A program made the translations under genes and the position numbers. From Lachnospiraceae bacterium (GTDB lineage Bacteria; Bacillota; Clostridia; Lachnospirales; Lachnospiraceae), in contig JALFLM010000005.1 in assembly GCA_022774705.1 (NCBI GenBank), forward strand, positions 26,783 to 90,782: a DNA stretch of 64,000 nucleotides. The letters are read 5' to 3'. Below, one piece after another: positions 1-11,061 of the stretch (position 1 is the stretch's first letter; every line of letters starts with the position of its first letter). The notes under the pieces were generated by a model, which worked only from the letters and a program-made list of their open reading frames with translations, had not been told where the DNA came from and ran no database searches.

Positions 1-449
1 GTCAGAGCCGCATCGTTAGCCTTGTGGTAATCCAGCATGATCTCGTAATCCATCTTGTAAATATGATCACCTGAAAGAATCAGAACATAATCAGGATTGA
101 AAGTATCGATAAACTGAATGTTCTGATAAATGGCATTTGCAGTACCTGTGTACCACTCTGTGTTGGCGCTCTTTTCATAGGGGGGAAGAATCGATACGCC
201 GCCTTCATTGCGATCCAGATCCCAGGGCATACCAATGCCGATATGGGAGTTCAAACGTAACGGCTGGTACTGGGTTAATACACCAACTGTATCGATACCG
301 GAATTGATACAGTTGCTCAGGGGGAAATCAATAATGCGGTATTTGCCGCCAAATGCAACAGCAGGCTTTGCACCATTCTGTGTCAGAACGCCGAGACGGC
401 TGCCCTGACCACCTGCAAGAAGCATAGCGACCATTTCTTTTTTAATCAC
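1..449 (-). CDS. glgC: Glucose-1-phosphate adenylyltransferase, N-terminal part (cut by window edge)
   Basis: Reverse complement from a GTG at 449 reads (M)[40 protein letters not shown]..., the nucleotidyltransferase signature of GlgC; AGAGGTGAT-type RBS upstream. Confidence 0.9.
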   Translation of the reverse strand, partial: MIKKEMVAMLLAGGQGSRLGVLTQNGAKPAVAFGGKYRIIDFPLSNCINSGIDTVGVLTQYQPLRLNSHIGIGMPWDLDRNEGGVSILPPYEKSANTEWYTGTANAIYQNIQFIDTFNPDYVLILSGDHIYKMDYEIMLDYHKANDAAL

Positions 450-947
450 GTTATCACCTCTTGATGTTAATTTTTATTCGTGCGTATATTATAACACACA
501 TTTCTTATATTGTGAACAAAATTTTCAAATTTACAAAAGTCTTTTTATGAAAAATACCATTATATTTTCCGCCTGAGACAACACTTTCCGCCATATATTC
601 GTCGTATTTTCCATTTTTTTACATTGTTTTTCTATGCTTATACACGTTTCGACAGACAGATTTTGACATTTTTTTATTATTATTTCTTTTTTCTGACACA
701 CAAAAAGATGATAAATTACCAGTTTTACCAGTTCTTTTCCCATTTATCTGCTGCAGATTTCATGATGTTTCACACGAAATCACGTTTCAAACAGCTTGAA
801 GATATATGATTTATAGTATATACTGATACAAAACGTTCAATGTAATCTGTCTTTCTCTGGCGGACTTTTTTCAGCATAATTTCCGACCCCGTACCCTGTC
901 TTCAGAGAGTATGACGATACAGAATCAATATAATGGAGGGTTTACTC

Positions 948-2336
<1,389 letters not shown>

Positions 2337-2339
<3 letters not shown>

Positions 2340-2480
2340 CTGTTCAGAGCCAAGCAGATTCAGGCAATAGCAGGCTCATGAATACTTGTATTCATGAGCA
2401 GGTTATTGCCTGAATCTGCTTGGCGGATACGCCACACCGAGGAAACACGCAGTGTTTTCGAGGTGGGCTCTGAACAGTTA
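2337..2480. repeat. Nested long inverted repeat / cruciform-forming element
   Basis: Perfect 15-bp terminal inverted repeat TAACTGTTCAGAGCC (2337-2351) / GGCTCTGAACAGTTA (2466-2480). It encloses a stem 2350-2423 (20 bp + 5-nt internal loop + 11 bp) and a smaller GAAACAC/GTGTTTTC hairpin. Confidence 0.85.
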
Positions 2481-2499
2481 CTGTGAGCTATATGGCTCC

Positions 2500-2524
2500 A
2501 TTACAGACAGGTCCTGTCTGTAAT
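2500..2524. repeat. Perfect palindrome ATTACAGACAGG-T-CCTGTCTGTAAT
   Basis: 12-bp arms with 1-nt centre, read directly. Confidence 0.85.
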
Positions 2525-2634
2525 TCCGCCGCCACAGGCTGTTACAGCGCAATAAAAAGCAAACTGCACATGAGGAAGGGGGGCGCATATTTCCAGTCAC
2601 TGCGTAGTGGAAACACTTATGCGTACCTCCCCCA

Positions 2635-2876
2635 TGCTGTCCGGTACTTTATTTCCGGGAGCTGAGGAGAAAAAACATAGCGGCCAAACGACCGTGGTAT
2701 CCTGTAAAGGGGACCGTTGACAAACGCCGGTGCTTGGCGAGCGGGCCGTTCGGAAGGACGGTTCGCGAGGTTAGCATCCGCTGCGTTTGTCACAGAGCGA
2801 GAGCGCGTCCCCGTACAGGATATCACGGTCGTTTGGCCTCACCCCCTTCTCCTCCGCCCCAAAAGACCGGACAGCA
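2635..2876. repeat. Concentric long inverted repeat; candidate structured RNA or MITE-like element
   Basis: Nested arms: TGCTGTCCGGT (2635-2645)/ACCGGACAGCA (2866-2876); GAGGAGAA (2664-2671)/TTCTCCTC (2847-2854); GGCCAAACGACCGTGGTATCCTGTAAAGGGGAC (2682-2714)/GTCCCCGTACAGGATATCACGGTCGTTTGGCC (2807-2838); GACAAACGC (2719-2727)/GCGTTTGTC (2783-2791). Confidence 0.8.
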
Positions 2877-2886
2877 CAAAAACCCC

Positions 2887-2938
2887 TTGACATATCTTAA
2901 TCCCGGATGGTAAAATAAAACAGTAATTATTATCGTTT
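2887..2938 (+). promoter_or_regulatory. Promoter (TTGACA-18-TAAAAT) with downstream operator AAACAGTAATTATTATCGTTT
   Basis: -35 at 2887-2892, -10 at 2911-2916, operator-like palindrome at 2918-2938; closely similar sequence in front of rubrerythrin. Confidence 0.65.
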
Positions 2939-2956
2939 TATCACAAACTGGAGGAT

Positions 2957-3391
2957 TTGATTTCCATGCTGAAAAACAGTCGTCAGAGAAATTCCATCAA
3001 GATGTTTCTCATGCATCGGTCCGATCATCCCACAGCCAATGTTATTTATCAGGAGCTCCGGAAAGAGTACCCGAATATCAGTCTGGGAACGGTATACCGG
3101 AATCTGAGTCTTATGTGCTCGCTGGGGGAGATCCGTAAGATCAGCTGCAGTGGGGAATCTGATCGTTTTGACGGGATTGTCGTTCCGCATTATCATCATA
3201 TTTGCACAAAATGCGGCGCCGTTCACGATATTCCCATGCAGGTTATTGACAGTATCAACCAGCTTGCCCAGAACTTTACAGATCATAAAATCACAGGACA
3301 TCAGACCTATTTTTACGGAATCTGTAAAAACTGCAGGGAGGAACACCGTACGAACTGTGAAGAAGATACCCCCCATTCTGTCACCCATTAA
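2957..3391 (+). CDS. Fur family transcriptional regulator, PerR-like
   Basis: 144-aa ORF: HPTANVIYQELRKEYPNISLGTVYRNLSLM winged helix, HYHHICTKCGAVHDI metal site, C-terminal CxxC. Linked to rubrerythrin. Confidence 0.88.
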   Translation: MISMLKNSRQRNSIKMFLMHRSDHPTANVIYQELRKEYPNISLGTVYRNLSLMCSLGEIRKISCSGESDRFDGIVVPHYHHICTKCGAVHDIPMQVIDSINQLAQNFTDHKITGHQTYFYGICKNCREEHRTNCEEDTPHSVTH

Positions 3392-3430
3392 CCACGTTGC
3401 AAAAAGTTTTCAATTATTTTTATTTAACAC

Positions 3431-3488
3431 TTGACATGGCACACATTCTATGATAAAGTTAACCCATAAACAGTAACAATTACTGTTT
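3431..3488 (+). promoter_or_regulatory. Promoter (TTGACA-17-TAAAGT) with operator AAACAGTAACAATTACTGTTT
   Basis: -35 3431-3436, -10 3454-3459, 21-bp palindrome 3468-3488 at the expected transcription start; matches the 2918-2938 site. Confidence 0.65.
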
Positions 3489-3553
3489 TTAGAAAAGTAT
3501 GATGCAACATTTTAATTTTTTAATTAACTATATTTAATAAGGAGATCTTAAAC

Positions 3554-4099
3554 ATGAAGAAATTTGTATGTATGGTATGTGGTTATGTAGCAGAAGGCGA
3601 AACAGCTCCTGAAAAATGTCCCGTTTGCAACGCTCCCGCTTCCAAGTTCGTAGAGCAGGCTGAAGAGATGACATGGGCATCCGAACATGTTGTTGGTGTA
3701 GCTCAGGGCAGCAGCGAAGACATCATGGATGATTTAAGAGCCAACTTCAACGGTGAATGTACAGAAGTAGGTATGTACCTGGCTATGGCAAGAGTTGCTC
3801 ACAGAGAAGGTTATCCCGAAATCGGTCTGTACTATGAAAAAGCTGCATGGGAAGAAGCTGAACATGCTGCTAAGTTTGCTGAACTGTTAGGCGAAGTTAT
3901 CACAGACAGCACAAAGAAGAACCTTGAATTAAGAATCGAAGCTGAAAACGGCGCTACAGCCGGTAAGACAGATCTGGCTAAGCGTGCCAAAGCAGCTAAC
4001 CTGGACGCTATTCATGACACCGTTCACGAAATGGCAAGAGACGAAGCTCGTCACGGCAAAGCATTCAAAGGCCTGCATGACAGATACTTCGGCAAATAA
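3554..4099 (+). CDS. Rubrerythrin, reverse domain order (N-terminal rubredoxin)
   Basis: N-terminal [28 protein letters not shown] rubredoxin motif followed by a ferritin-like ExxH diiron domain. Confidence 0.93.
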   Translation: MKKFVCMVCGYVAEGETAPEKCPVCNAPASKFVEQAEEMTWASEHVVGVAQGSSEDIMDDLRANFNGECTEVGMYLAMARVAHREGYPEIGLYYEKAAWEEAEHAAKFAELLGEVITDSTKKNLELRIEAENGATAGKTDLAKRAKAANLDAIHDTVHEMARDEARHGKAFKGLHDRYFGK

Positions 4100-4157
4100 T
4101 TTGACCGGATATATCCTGACAGAAGATAACCAATAAATCAATATTAGAGGCATTAAG

Positions 4158-4487
4158 ATGAAAATCCGCATTAATAAAGATATTGTAGAATTTACACCCG
4201 AGCATGCTGCAGAGGCAGCCGAGCTGGAAGCTCTGTGGGTGAAAATGGGCAACTGTGCAGGCGGATCCAAGCAGTTATCACCAATCGGCGTTTATACTCC
4301 TTCCGAGAATAAGACCGCGACTTTCCATATCGAGGGACTTACCGCGGAAGAGGTAAAGGAAGTTCCCGTCATCCGGGCTCCTTATGATACTGATGTTTAC
4401 TGCGTTACCTGCAACAAAACACAGCATGTAAAAGCCGGAGAGCCCATTCCTTTCTGCTGCGGCAGACTGATGGAGATTCTCGACTAA
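4158..4487 (+). CDS. Small protein with C-terminal desulforedoxin-like CxxC...CCGxxM motif
   Basis: 109-aa ORF 58 nt downstream of rubrerythrin; C-terminus VYCVTCNKTQHVKAGEPIPFCCGRLMEILD; no superoxide-reductase His centre recognised. Confidence 0.7.
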   Translation: MKIRINKDIVEFTPEHAAEAAELEALWVKMGNCAGGSKQLSPIGVYTPSENKTATFHIEGLTAEEVKEVPVIRAPYDTDVYCVTCNKTQHVKAGEPIPFCCGRLMEILD

Positions 4488-4491
4488 CGAA

Positions 4492-4540
4492 AACACCCCT
4501 TGGTTTCAAGGTCAGGACCTGAAACCAGGGGGTGTTTTTT
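4492..4540 (+). terminator. Rho-independent terminator
   Basis: AACACCCCTTGGTTTCA...TGAAACCAGGGGGTGTTTTTTTA hairpin plus U-run. Confidence 0.9.
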
Positions 4541-4711
4541 TATTGCACACATTCTTCTGCACATGCAGACCCCCGGCAGATTTCTCCGCCGGGGGCCCTG
4601 TAGGTTAATAAGATGATTGGTTCTCTGTATTCAGATCAATTAACAAATTCCATTAACTGATATTATCCCAGCCATGAATTCTTTATTAATGATACCTTCG
4701 CTGAATGAATT

Positions 4712-6454
4712 CTAGTTGACGGTTCTCTTTACATAAGAGGTATGTAAGATTTCATGAGCTTTGTGGCTGCCGGGTTCGCCGTAGAATTCAGCGTAAACCT
4801 TCTTGATGCTTTCATTCTCATGAGACTTTCTTACCGGGTTGCCTTCATCCAGAGAGTACAGTGCTTTTGCACGTTCTGCACGGATATCTGTTACGTTACG
4901 GATCTTGGAAGGAACCTGAGGCTGACCACCACCGTTTACACAGCCGCCAGGGCAGGCCATGATTTCGATGAACTGATAATCAGCTTCACCGGCTTTCACT
5001 TTATTAAGCAGTTCTCTTGCATTAGCAAGTCCAGATGCAACTGCAATCTTAACATCCATACCGGCTACATTATAAGTAGCTTCCTTGATGCCTGTTACGC
5101 CTCTGACTTCTTTAAACTCAACATCCTGAAGAGTTTCACCTGTCAGTGTTTCAACTGCTGTTCTTAAAGCTGCTTCCATAACACCGCCGGTTGCACCGAA
5201 GATAACAGCTGCGCCGGTACCTTCGCCCAGCGGATCGTCAAATGTTTCTTCAGGCAGTTTTTTGAAATCAAGACCGGATTTCTTGATCATACGTGCAAGT
5301 TCTCTTGTAGTAATAGCAATATCTACATCGGGAACGCCTGCTGCACTCTGGTCGTCACGGCCGATTTCGAACTTCTTGGCTGTACAGGGCATTACGCTGA
5401 CACTGACAATGTTCCTGGGATCCAGGCCCATCTTCTGTGCATAGTAAGTCTTCAGAGTTGCACCGAACATCTGCTGAGGAGACTTGCAGGATGACAGGTG
5501 ATCCAGCATATCGGGGAAATAGTGCTCACAGAATTTAATCCATCCGGGTGAACAGGAGGTGATCATAGGCAGTACGCCGCCATTCTGTACACGATCCAGG
5601 AATTCATGAGCTTCTTCCATGATTGTAAGGTCGGCACCGAAGTTGGTATCAAATACCTTGTCAAAGCCCAGACGGCGCAGAGCTGCTGCCATCTGTCCCT
5701 GAACAGGAGTACCCATTTCGTAACCGAATTCTTCACCTAAAGCTGCACGTACTGCAGGAGCAACCTGAACAGCTACAAATTTATCAGGATCATTGATCGC
5801 ATCAAAGATTTCCTGAGTACTGTCTTTTTCATAGATAGCGCCTACAGGACAGACAGCGATACACTGACCGCAGGATACACAGCTGGTTTCGCCCAGTCCC
5901 ATCTCAAATGCGGAACCGATAAAGGTCCTGAAACCACGTTCGTTGGCGCCGATTACAGAGACGCTCTGGCATTTCTCACAGGCAGCAACGCATCTGCGGC
6001 AAAGGATACATTTATTATTGTCACGAACCATATGAGCTGCACTGGTGTCCAGTTCATAGTGAGGTTTGTAACCATCGTAATAAGCTTCATCGTCAACGCC
6101 CAGCTCTTTACACAGAGTCTGCAGTTCACAGTTGCCGCTGCGTACGCAGGACAGACACTTTCTGTCATGGTTGGACAGCATCAGCTGCAGAGTTTTCTTT
6201 CTGGACTGCTGTACAGCAGGGCTGTTGGTCAGTACCTCCATACCGGGATTGATGGGATATACGCAGGCAGCAACAAGGCTTCTTGCACCCTTAACTTCAA
6301 CAACACACATACGGCATGCGCCGATTTCATTGATATCTTTTAAATAGCAAAGTGTAGGAATTTCGATACCGGCATATCTTGCTGCCTCAAGGATTGTAGA
6401 ACCAGCAGGAGCAGATACTTCTACACCATTAATTTTGATTGTAACGTTTTCCAT
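4712..6454 (-). CDS. hydA: NADH-dependent [FeFe] hydrogenase, group A, catalytic subunit HydA
   Basis: 580-aa ORF: 2Fe-2S N-terminus, 4Fe-4S clusters, H-cluster motifs TSCSPGWIKFCEHYFPD, MPCTAKKFE, EIMACPGGCVNGGGQP. Confidence 0.95.
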   Translation of the reverse strand: MENVTIKINGVEVSAPAGSTILEAARYAGIEIPTLCYLKDINEIGACRMCVVEVKGARSLVAACVYPINPGMEVLTNSPAVQQSRKKTLQLMLSNHDRKCLSCVRSGNCELQTLCKELGVDDEAYYDGYKPHYELDTSAAHMVRDNNKCILCRRCVAACEKCQSVSVIGANERGFRTFIGSAFEMGLGETSCVSCGQCIAVCPVGAIYEKDSTQEIFDAINDPDKFVAVQVAPAVRAALGEEFGYEMGTPVQGQMAAALRRLGFDKVFDTNFGADLTIMEEAHEFLDRVQNGGVLPMITSCSPGWIKFCEHYFPDMLDHLSSCKSPQQMFGATLKTYYAQKMGLDPRNIVSVSVMPCTAKKFEIGRDDQSAAGVPDVDIAITTRELARMIKKSGLDFKKLPEETFDDPLGEGTGAAVIFGATGGVMEAALRTAVETLTGETLQDVEFKEVRGVTGIKEATYNVAGMDVKIAVASGLANARELLNKVKAGEADYQFIEIMACPGGCVNGGGQPQVPSKIRNVTDIRAERAKALYSLDEGNPVRKSHENESIKKVYAEFYGEPGSHKAHEILHTSYVKRTVN

Positions 6455-6471
6455 AATCAGTCTACCCCTCC

Positions 6472-8358
6472 TTATTTCTTTACGATCGCGCTCTTCTTAC
6501 ACTTGGAAGCACATACACCACACTTGATACACTTGGAAGTATCGATGGTATGAGGTTTCTTCTTCTCACCGGTAATCGCACCAACAGGGCAGTTCTTAGC
6601 ACACAGGGTACATCCGATACATTTCTCTTCGTCGATTTCGTAATGGAGCAGGCTCTTGCATACGCCGGCAGGACATTTCTTATCAACTACGTGAGCAATA
6701 TATTCGTCTTCGAAGAACTTCATGGTAGACAGTACCGGGTTGGAAGCTGTCTGGCCCAGAGCACACAGAGAACTGGATTTCATGTGATAGCACAGTTCTT
6801 TGATCTTATCGAGATCTGCCAGTTCTGCTTTGCCTTCTGTAATCTTTGTAAGCATCTCAAGCAGTCTTCTTGTACCGATACGGCAGGGTGTACACTTACC
6901 ACAGGATTCATCAACGGTGAATTCCAGGAAGAATTTGGCGATATCAACCATACAGTCATCTTCATCCAGAACGATCAGACCGCCGGAACCCATCATGGAA
7001 CCGATTGCGATCAGGTTATCATAGTCGATCTGAACATCGAAATTGGAAGCAGGGATACATCCGCCGGAAGGACCACCGGTCTGTGCTGCCTTGAATTTCT
7101 TGCCGTTGGGGATGCCGCCGCCGATTTCTTCAACGATCTCACGCAGGGTAGTTCCCATGGGGATTTCTACCAGACCTACGTTGTTAACCTTACCGCCAAG
7201 TGCGAATACCTTGGTACCCGGTGATTTCTCGGTACCCATAGCTGAGAACCAGTCAGCACCGCGGAGGATGATCTGAGGAATATTGGCATATGTTTCAACG
7301 TTGTTCAGGATCGTAGGTGCTGCAAACAGACCCTTGACTGCAGGGAAAGGAGGACGAGGACGAGGCTCGCCGCGATTACCTTCGATGGAGGTCATCAGAG
7401 CAGTTTCCTCACCACATACGAATGCACCTGCACCAAGTCTCAGACCGATACGGAATGAGAAACCGGTTCCGAAAATGTTGTCGCCCAGCATGCCGTACTC
7501 TTCAGCCTGCCTGATAGCGATCTCCAGACGCTGTACAGCGATGGGGTATTCAGCACGTACATAAATATAACCCTGATCAGCGCCGATAACATAACCTGCG
7601 ATAGCCATAGCTTCCAGTACTACATGAGGATCGCCTTCCAGTACGGAACGGTCCATGAATGCACCCGGGTCGCCTTCGTCGGCGTTACAGCATACATATT
7701 TCTGTGTGCCGGGTTCGCCGCCCATAGCAAACAGCCATTTCTTACCTGTAGGGAATCCGCCGCCCCCGCGTCCGCGAAGTCCGGATGCCATAACGCAGTC
7801 CACAACCTCCTTCTGGGTCATGGTTGTCAGAACCTTGTTCAGTGCCTGATAACCGTCTCTTGCGATATATTCTTCGATATTTTCAGGGTTGATCACACCA
7901 CAGTTTCTCAGAGCAACACGATACTGTTTCTTGTAGAAAGGTGTTTCATGCATGGAGATGATACCTTCATCAGTAACAGTTTCTTTGTAGAGATACTTGG
8001 TAACAACATTGCCTTTAACCAGATGTTCGGCAACGATTTCCGGAACATGCTCCAGTTCCATCTTGGAATAGAAAGCAGCTTCGGGATAAATAATCATAAC
8101 CGGGCCCAGTGCACACAGACCGTGGCATCCGGTTTTAATAACGCAAACCTTATCTTTCAGACCGGCTTTTTCGATTTCTTCTTCAAGCGCTGCAGCGATC
8201 TTTACACTTCCTGAGGAAGTACATCCGGTACCTGCACAAACCAGTACCTGACGTTCATACTGACAGGCTTTTCTTTCTACGCCCTTTTCTTCAGATCTGA
8301 ATCCAACGAGGTCAGCCATTTTGTCTCTTATGGCATTTAATTCTTCAAGAGATTTCAT
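6472..8358 (-). CDS. hydB: NuoF-like flavoprotein subunit of electron-bifurcating hydrogenase (HydB)
   Basis: 628-aa ORF: N-terminal thioredoxin-like 2Fe-2S, SGLRGRGGGGFPTGKKW, CGEETALMTSIEGNRGEPRPRPPFP, C-terminal two 4Fe-4S ferredoxin domain. Confidence 0.94.
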   Translation of the reverse strand: MKSLEELNAIRDKMADLVGFRSEEKGVERKACQYERQVLVCAGTGCTSSGSVKIAAALEEEIEKAGLKDKVCVIKTGCHGLCALGPVMIIYPEAAFYSKMELEHVPEIVAEHLVKGNVVTKYLYKETVTDEGIISMHETPFYKKQYRVALRNCGVINPENIEEYIARDGYQALNKVLTTMTQKEVVDCVMASGLRGRGGGGFPTGKKWLFAMGGEPGTQKYVCCNADEGDPGAFMDRSVLEGDPHVVLEAMAIAGYVIGADQGYIYVRAEYPIAVQRLEIAIRQAEEYGMLGDNIFGTGFSFRIGLRLGAGAFVCGEETALMTSIEGNRGEPRPRPPFPAVKGLFAAPTILNNVETYANIPQIILRGADWFSAMGTEKSPGTKVFALGGKVNNVGLVEIPMGTTLREIVEEIGGGIPNGKKFKAAQTGGPSGGCIPASNFDVQIDYDNLIAIGSMMGSGGLIVLDEDDCMVDIAKFFLEFTVDESCGKCTPCRIGTRRLLEMLTKITEGKAELADLDKIKELCYHMKSSSLCALGQTASNPVLSTMKFFEDEYIAHVVDKKCPAGVCKSLLHYEIDEEKCIGCTLCAKNCPVGAITGEKKKPHTIDTSKCIKCGVCASKCKKSAIVKK

Positions 8359-8371
8359 TACGGTCCTCCTC

Positions 8372-8863
8372 CTAATTATACTGTGCTAAAATCTTTTCAA
8401 CATCATCCGGTACCAGACGTCCATGAACATCGTCATTGATCATCATAACCGGTGCAAGACCACATGCGCCTACACAGCGGCAGGATTCCAGAGAAAACTT
8501 GCCGTCCGGTGTGCATTCGCCTTCTTTCAGGTTCAGAACTTCCTGAAGTTTCTCGTAAATCTTTCCGGAGCCTTTTACGTAGCATGCTGTACCAAGACAG
8601 ACGGAAATTCTGAATTTACCCTTCGGCTGCAGTGCAAACTGTGCATAGAATGTTGCTACACCATAAATTTTTTCCAGAGGGATACCGGTATTATCAGAAA
8701 TAATCTTCTGAACTTCGATAGGAAGATATCCGTAAATATCCTGTGCTTTCTGCATGATCGGCATTAAAGCACCCTTTGTGTCTTTAAGTTCAGCAATTAC
8801 TTTTAACAGTTCCCCTTCCTGTTCTTTTGTTCCTGTGAAAGGAACAGTTGCTTTTTGAGCCAT
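8372..8863 (-). CDS. hydC: NuoE-like 2Fe-2S subunit (HydC)
   Basis: 163-aa ORF with GVATFYAQF, CLGTACYVKGS and CRCVGACGLAPVMMIN motifs; forms an operon with hydB and hydA. Confidence 0.94.
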   Translation of the reverse strand: MAQKATVPFTGTKEQEGELLKVIAELKDTKGALMPIMQKAQDIYGYLPIEVQKIISDNTGIPLEKIYGVATFYAQFALQPKGKFRISVCLGTACYVKGSGKIYEKLQEVLNLKEGECTPDGKFSLESCRCVGACGLAPVMMINDDVHGRLVPDDVEKILAQYN

Positions 8864-9321
8864 TACTTTACCTCCTTACTGAAATATAAACCACCAGACC
8901 TGTCATTAACTTCCACCTTTGCCAACACCCCTCATAAACTAATGTCGCTCAGGTTGGGAGGATGAACCCCCGTTAACTTTTTGTCATTTTGCTTAATTAT
9001 ATCACTGTTTTTATGTTTTTACCAGTACTTTTTATCATGCTTTTTTATAATGATATTTTATTCCTTATTATAAGCACAACTATTTTTTTACTTTTTTTAT
9101 ATTTCTGAACATTTTGACCATATATCATTCATCGGCAGCATTTTTCTTTCAGTGGATTTTTTACCGGTTCTTGTTTTTTTATTTTTATATTATTTTTTCT
9201 TAATTATTTCTTAAACTTTTTGCAATTGGAAATTACCGTTATGATAATTTTTTATTATGTTGACGCAGCCTTTACGGGGTTTTATAATAATTATAAAAAT
9301 CGCAGCAAAGGAGTATCTCCC

Positions 9322-11061
9322 ATGAAAGTAATTGAAACAAGAGGGCCTGTCTGTGTAAGCTGTACCAGATGCCTTCGTAAATGCGAGGTAAAGTCAATCC
9401 AGCTTACGAACAATACTGCCATAATTGATGACGATCTGTGTATTCTCTGCGGCCACTGCATCGAAGCATGCCCGCAGCATGCCAAATTTTACATGAGTGA
9501 CGCATCGAAAGTGCGCAACTGGCTGGAAGGAAAAAGAAAGATGGTTCTGTCTCTGGATCCCGCCTATCTCGGCGCATTCCCGGGCATCGAGGGCGGACAG
9601 ATCATTTCCGCTTTCCGCCAGGCAGGCTTTATGGCAGTTCATGAGACAGCACAGGCAGCTGCCGTCCTGACCTCCGAATACGCCAGAATCGCGGAAAACA
9701 GCCACAAACCGGATCACGAGAACAATATTATCACCTCAGCCTGCCCTGCAGTGAATTCCCTGATCGAAATTTATTACCCGGATCTTCTCCCCAGCCTGGC
9801 TCCGGTTGCTTCACCCATGATTGCTCATGGACGCTATCTGAAAAAATATTACGGCGCAGATACACTGGTCGTTTATGCCGGTCCCTGCTTTGCCAGAAAA
9901 GGAGAAGCTTACGCCCCTGAAAATGAGGGGGCTGTAGATGCTGTGCTTACCTTCTCGGAGCTGGTGCGTTTCATGGAACGGCTGGGTATTGACATGAAGC
10001 AGATGGAAGAAAGCCGGCCGGACAATCCCGATCCGGCTGTCAACAAGCTTTACCCCACTGCCGGCGGGATCATCACTGCGCTGCGCTGCAATGAAAAGTT
10101 TCCCGATTCGCGGTACATGAGCTTCCACATCAGTTCCATTTCCAACTGCCGCAATGTACTTCAGGAGCTGCGGGAGGGAATTTACAGCAATTGCGTCATC
10201 GAGATGAGTGCGTGTCCCGGCGGCTGCGTCAACGGACCTGCCCGGCCTGCCGACACCTCCGGATACCGCTGCAATCTCCGTCTGAAAAAGCAGACAGACC
10301 GGGTATCGGTTCCCGGACAGCAGGTGGAAGATTTCCTTAATACCACGGCCGTTGTCAGCTGCTATTCCGACAAATCCCCTCATTACCCGGTTCCTTCTGA
10401 AGAAGAGATCTCAGCCATGCTGCTGACCATGGGAAAAAAGAGTAAACGGGATGAGATGGACTGCGGTGCCTGCGGCTATCAGACCTGCCGTGAAAACGCT
10501 ATAGCTGCCTGTCAGGGGCGTTCTTCCTATGACCGCTGTACCCACTACCTGCACCAGAAAGCTACTTCCCTGGCCAATCTGGTTATGGAAGCAACCCCCA
10601 ATATGGTCATGATCATCGGCGGAGATCTGACCATTCAGGAATTTTCCGCTTCCTGTGAGAAAAAATTCCATCTTACCCGCACGGAAGCCATCGGAAAAGA
10701 TCTGCTGGAAATCATCGACGACACCGATTATGCATGGGCCCTGGAAAACAAACAGAATCTGCGGGGCAAGGTTGTGGAACTGACCGGATACGATACCTTT
10801 GTCCAGCAGAATATTACATATCTGAAGGATGAACATGCCCTGCTGGTGATTTTGATTGATGTAACGGCTCAGAAACGCAGGGAAGATGAAGAATACATGC
10901 AGAAGCTGGAAATCGTGGAACTGGCACAGAAGATTATTGACAAACAGATGATGACTGCACAGATGATCGCCGGGCTGCTGGGCGAAACAACCGCAGAAAC
11001 CAAAGTGACCCTGAACAAACTGTGCCGTTCTCTGCTGGGTGAAGAAGGTGGTGAAGGCTGA
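9322..11061 (+). CDS. Sensory [FeFe]-hydrogenase-like protein: 2x4Fe-4S, H-cluster domain, 4Fe-4S (CGACGYQTC) domain and PAS domain
   Basis: Ferredoxin motifs CVSCTRCLRKC/CILCGHCIEACP, hydrogenase-like TSACPAVNSLIEIYYPDLLP, GPCFARKGEA, EMSACPGGCVNGPARP; then CGACGYQTCRENAIAACQG and PAS. Start moved to ATG 9322, which has an AAAGGAG RBS. Confidence 0.9.
   Translation: MKVIETRGPVCVSCTRCLRKCEVKSIQLTNNTAIIDDDLCILCGHCIEACPQHAKFYMSDASKVRNWLEGKRKMVLSLDPAYLGAFPGIEGGQIISAFRQAGFMAVHETAQAAAVLTSEYARIAENSHKPDHENNIITSACPAVNSLIEIYYPDLLPSLAPVASPMIAHGRYLKKYYGADTLVVYAGPCFARKGEAYAPENEGAVDAVLTFSELVRFMERLGIDMKQMEESRPDNPDPAVNKLYPTAGGIITALRCNEKFPDSRYMSFHISSISNCRNVLQELREGIYSNCVIEMSACPGGCVNGPARPADTSGYRCNLRLKKQTDRVSVPGQQVEDFLNTTAVVSCYSDKSPHYPVPSEEEISAMLLTMGKKSKRDEMDCGACGYQTCRENAIAACQGRSSYDRCTHYLHQKATSLANLVMEATPNMVMIIGGDLTIQEFSASCEKKFHLTRTEAIGKDLLEIIDDTDYAWALENKQNLRGKVVELTGYDTFVQQNITYLKDEHALLVILIDVTAQKRREDEEYMQKLEIVELAQKIIDKQMMTAQMIAGLLGETTAETKVTLNKLCRSLLGEEGGEG

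Noticed and set aside
2483-2826. Small ORFs 2483-2665 (+) and 2617-2826 (-) in the repeat block
   Set aside because: Composition follows the inverted repeats; no RBS or domain; considered non-coding.
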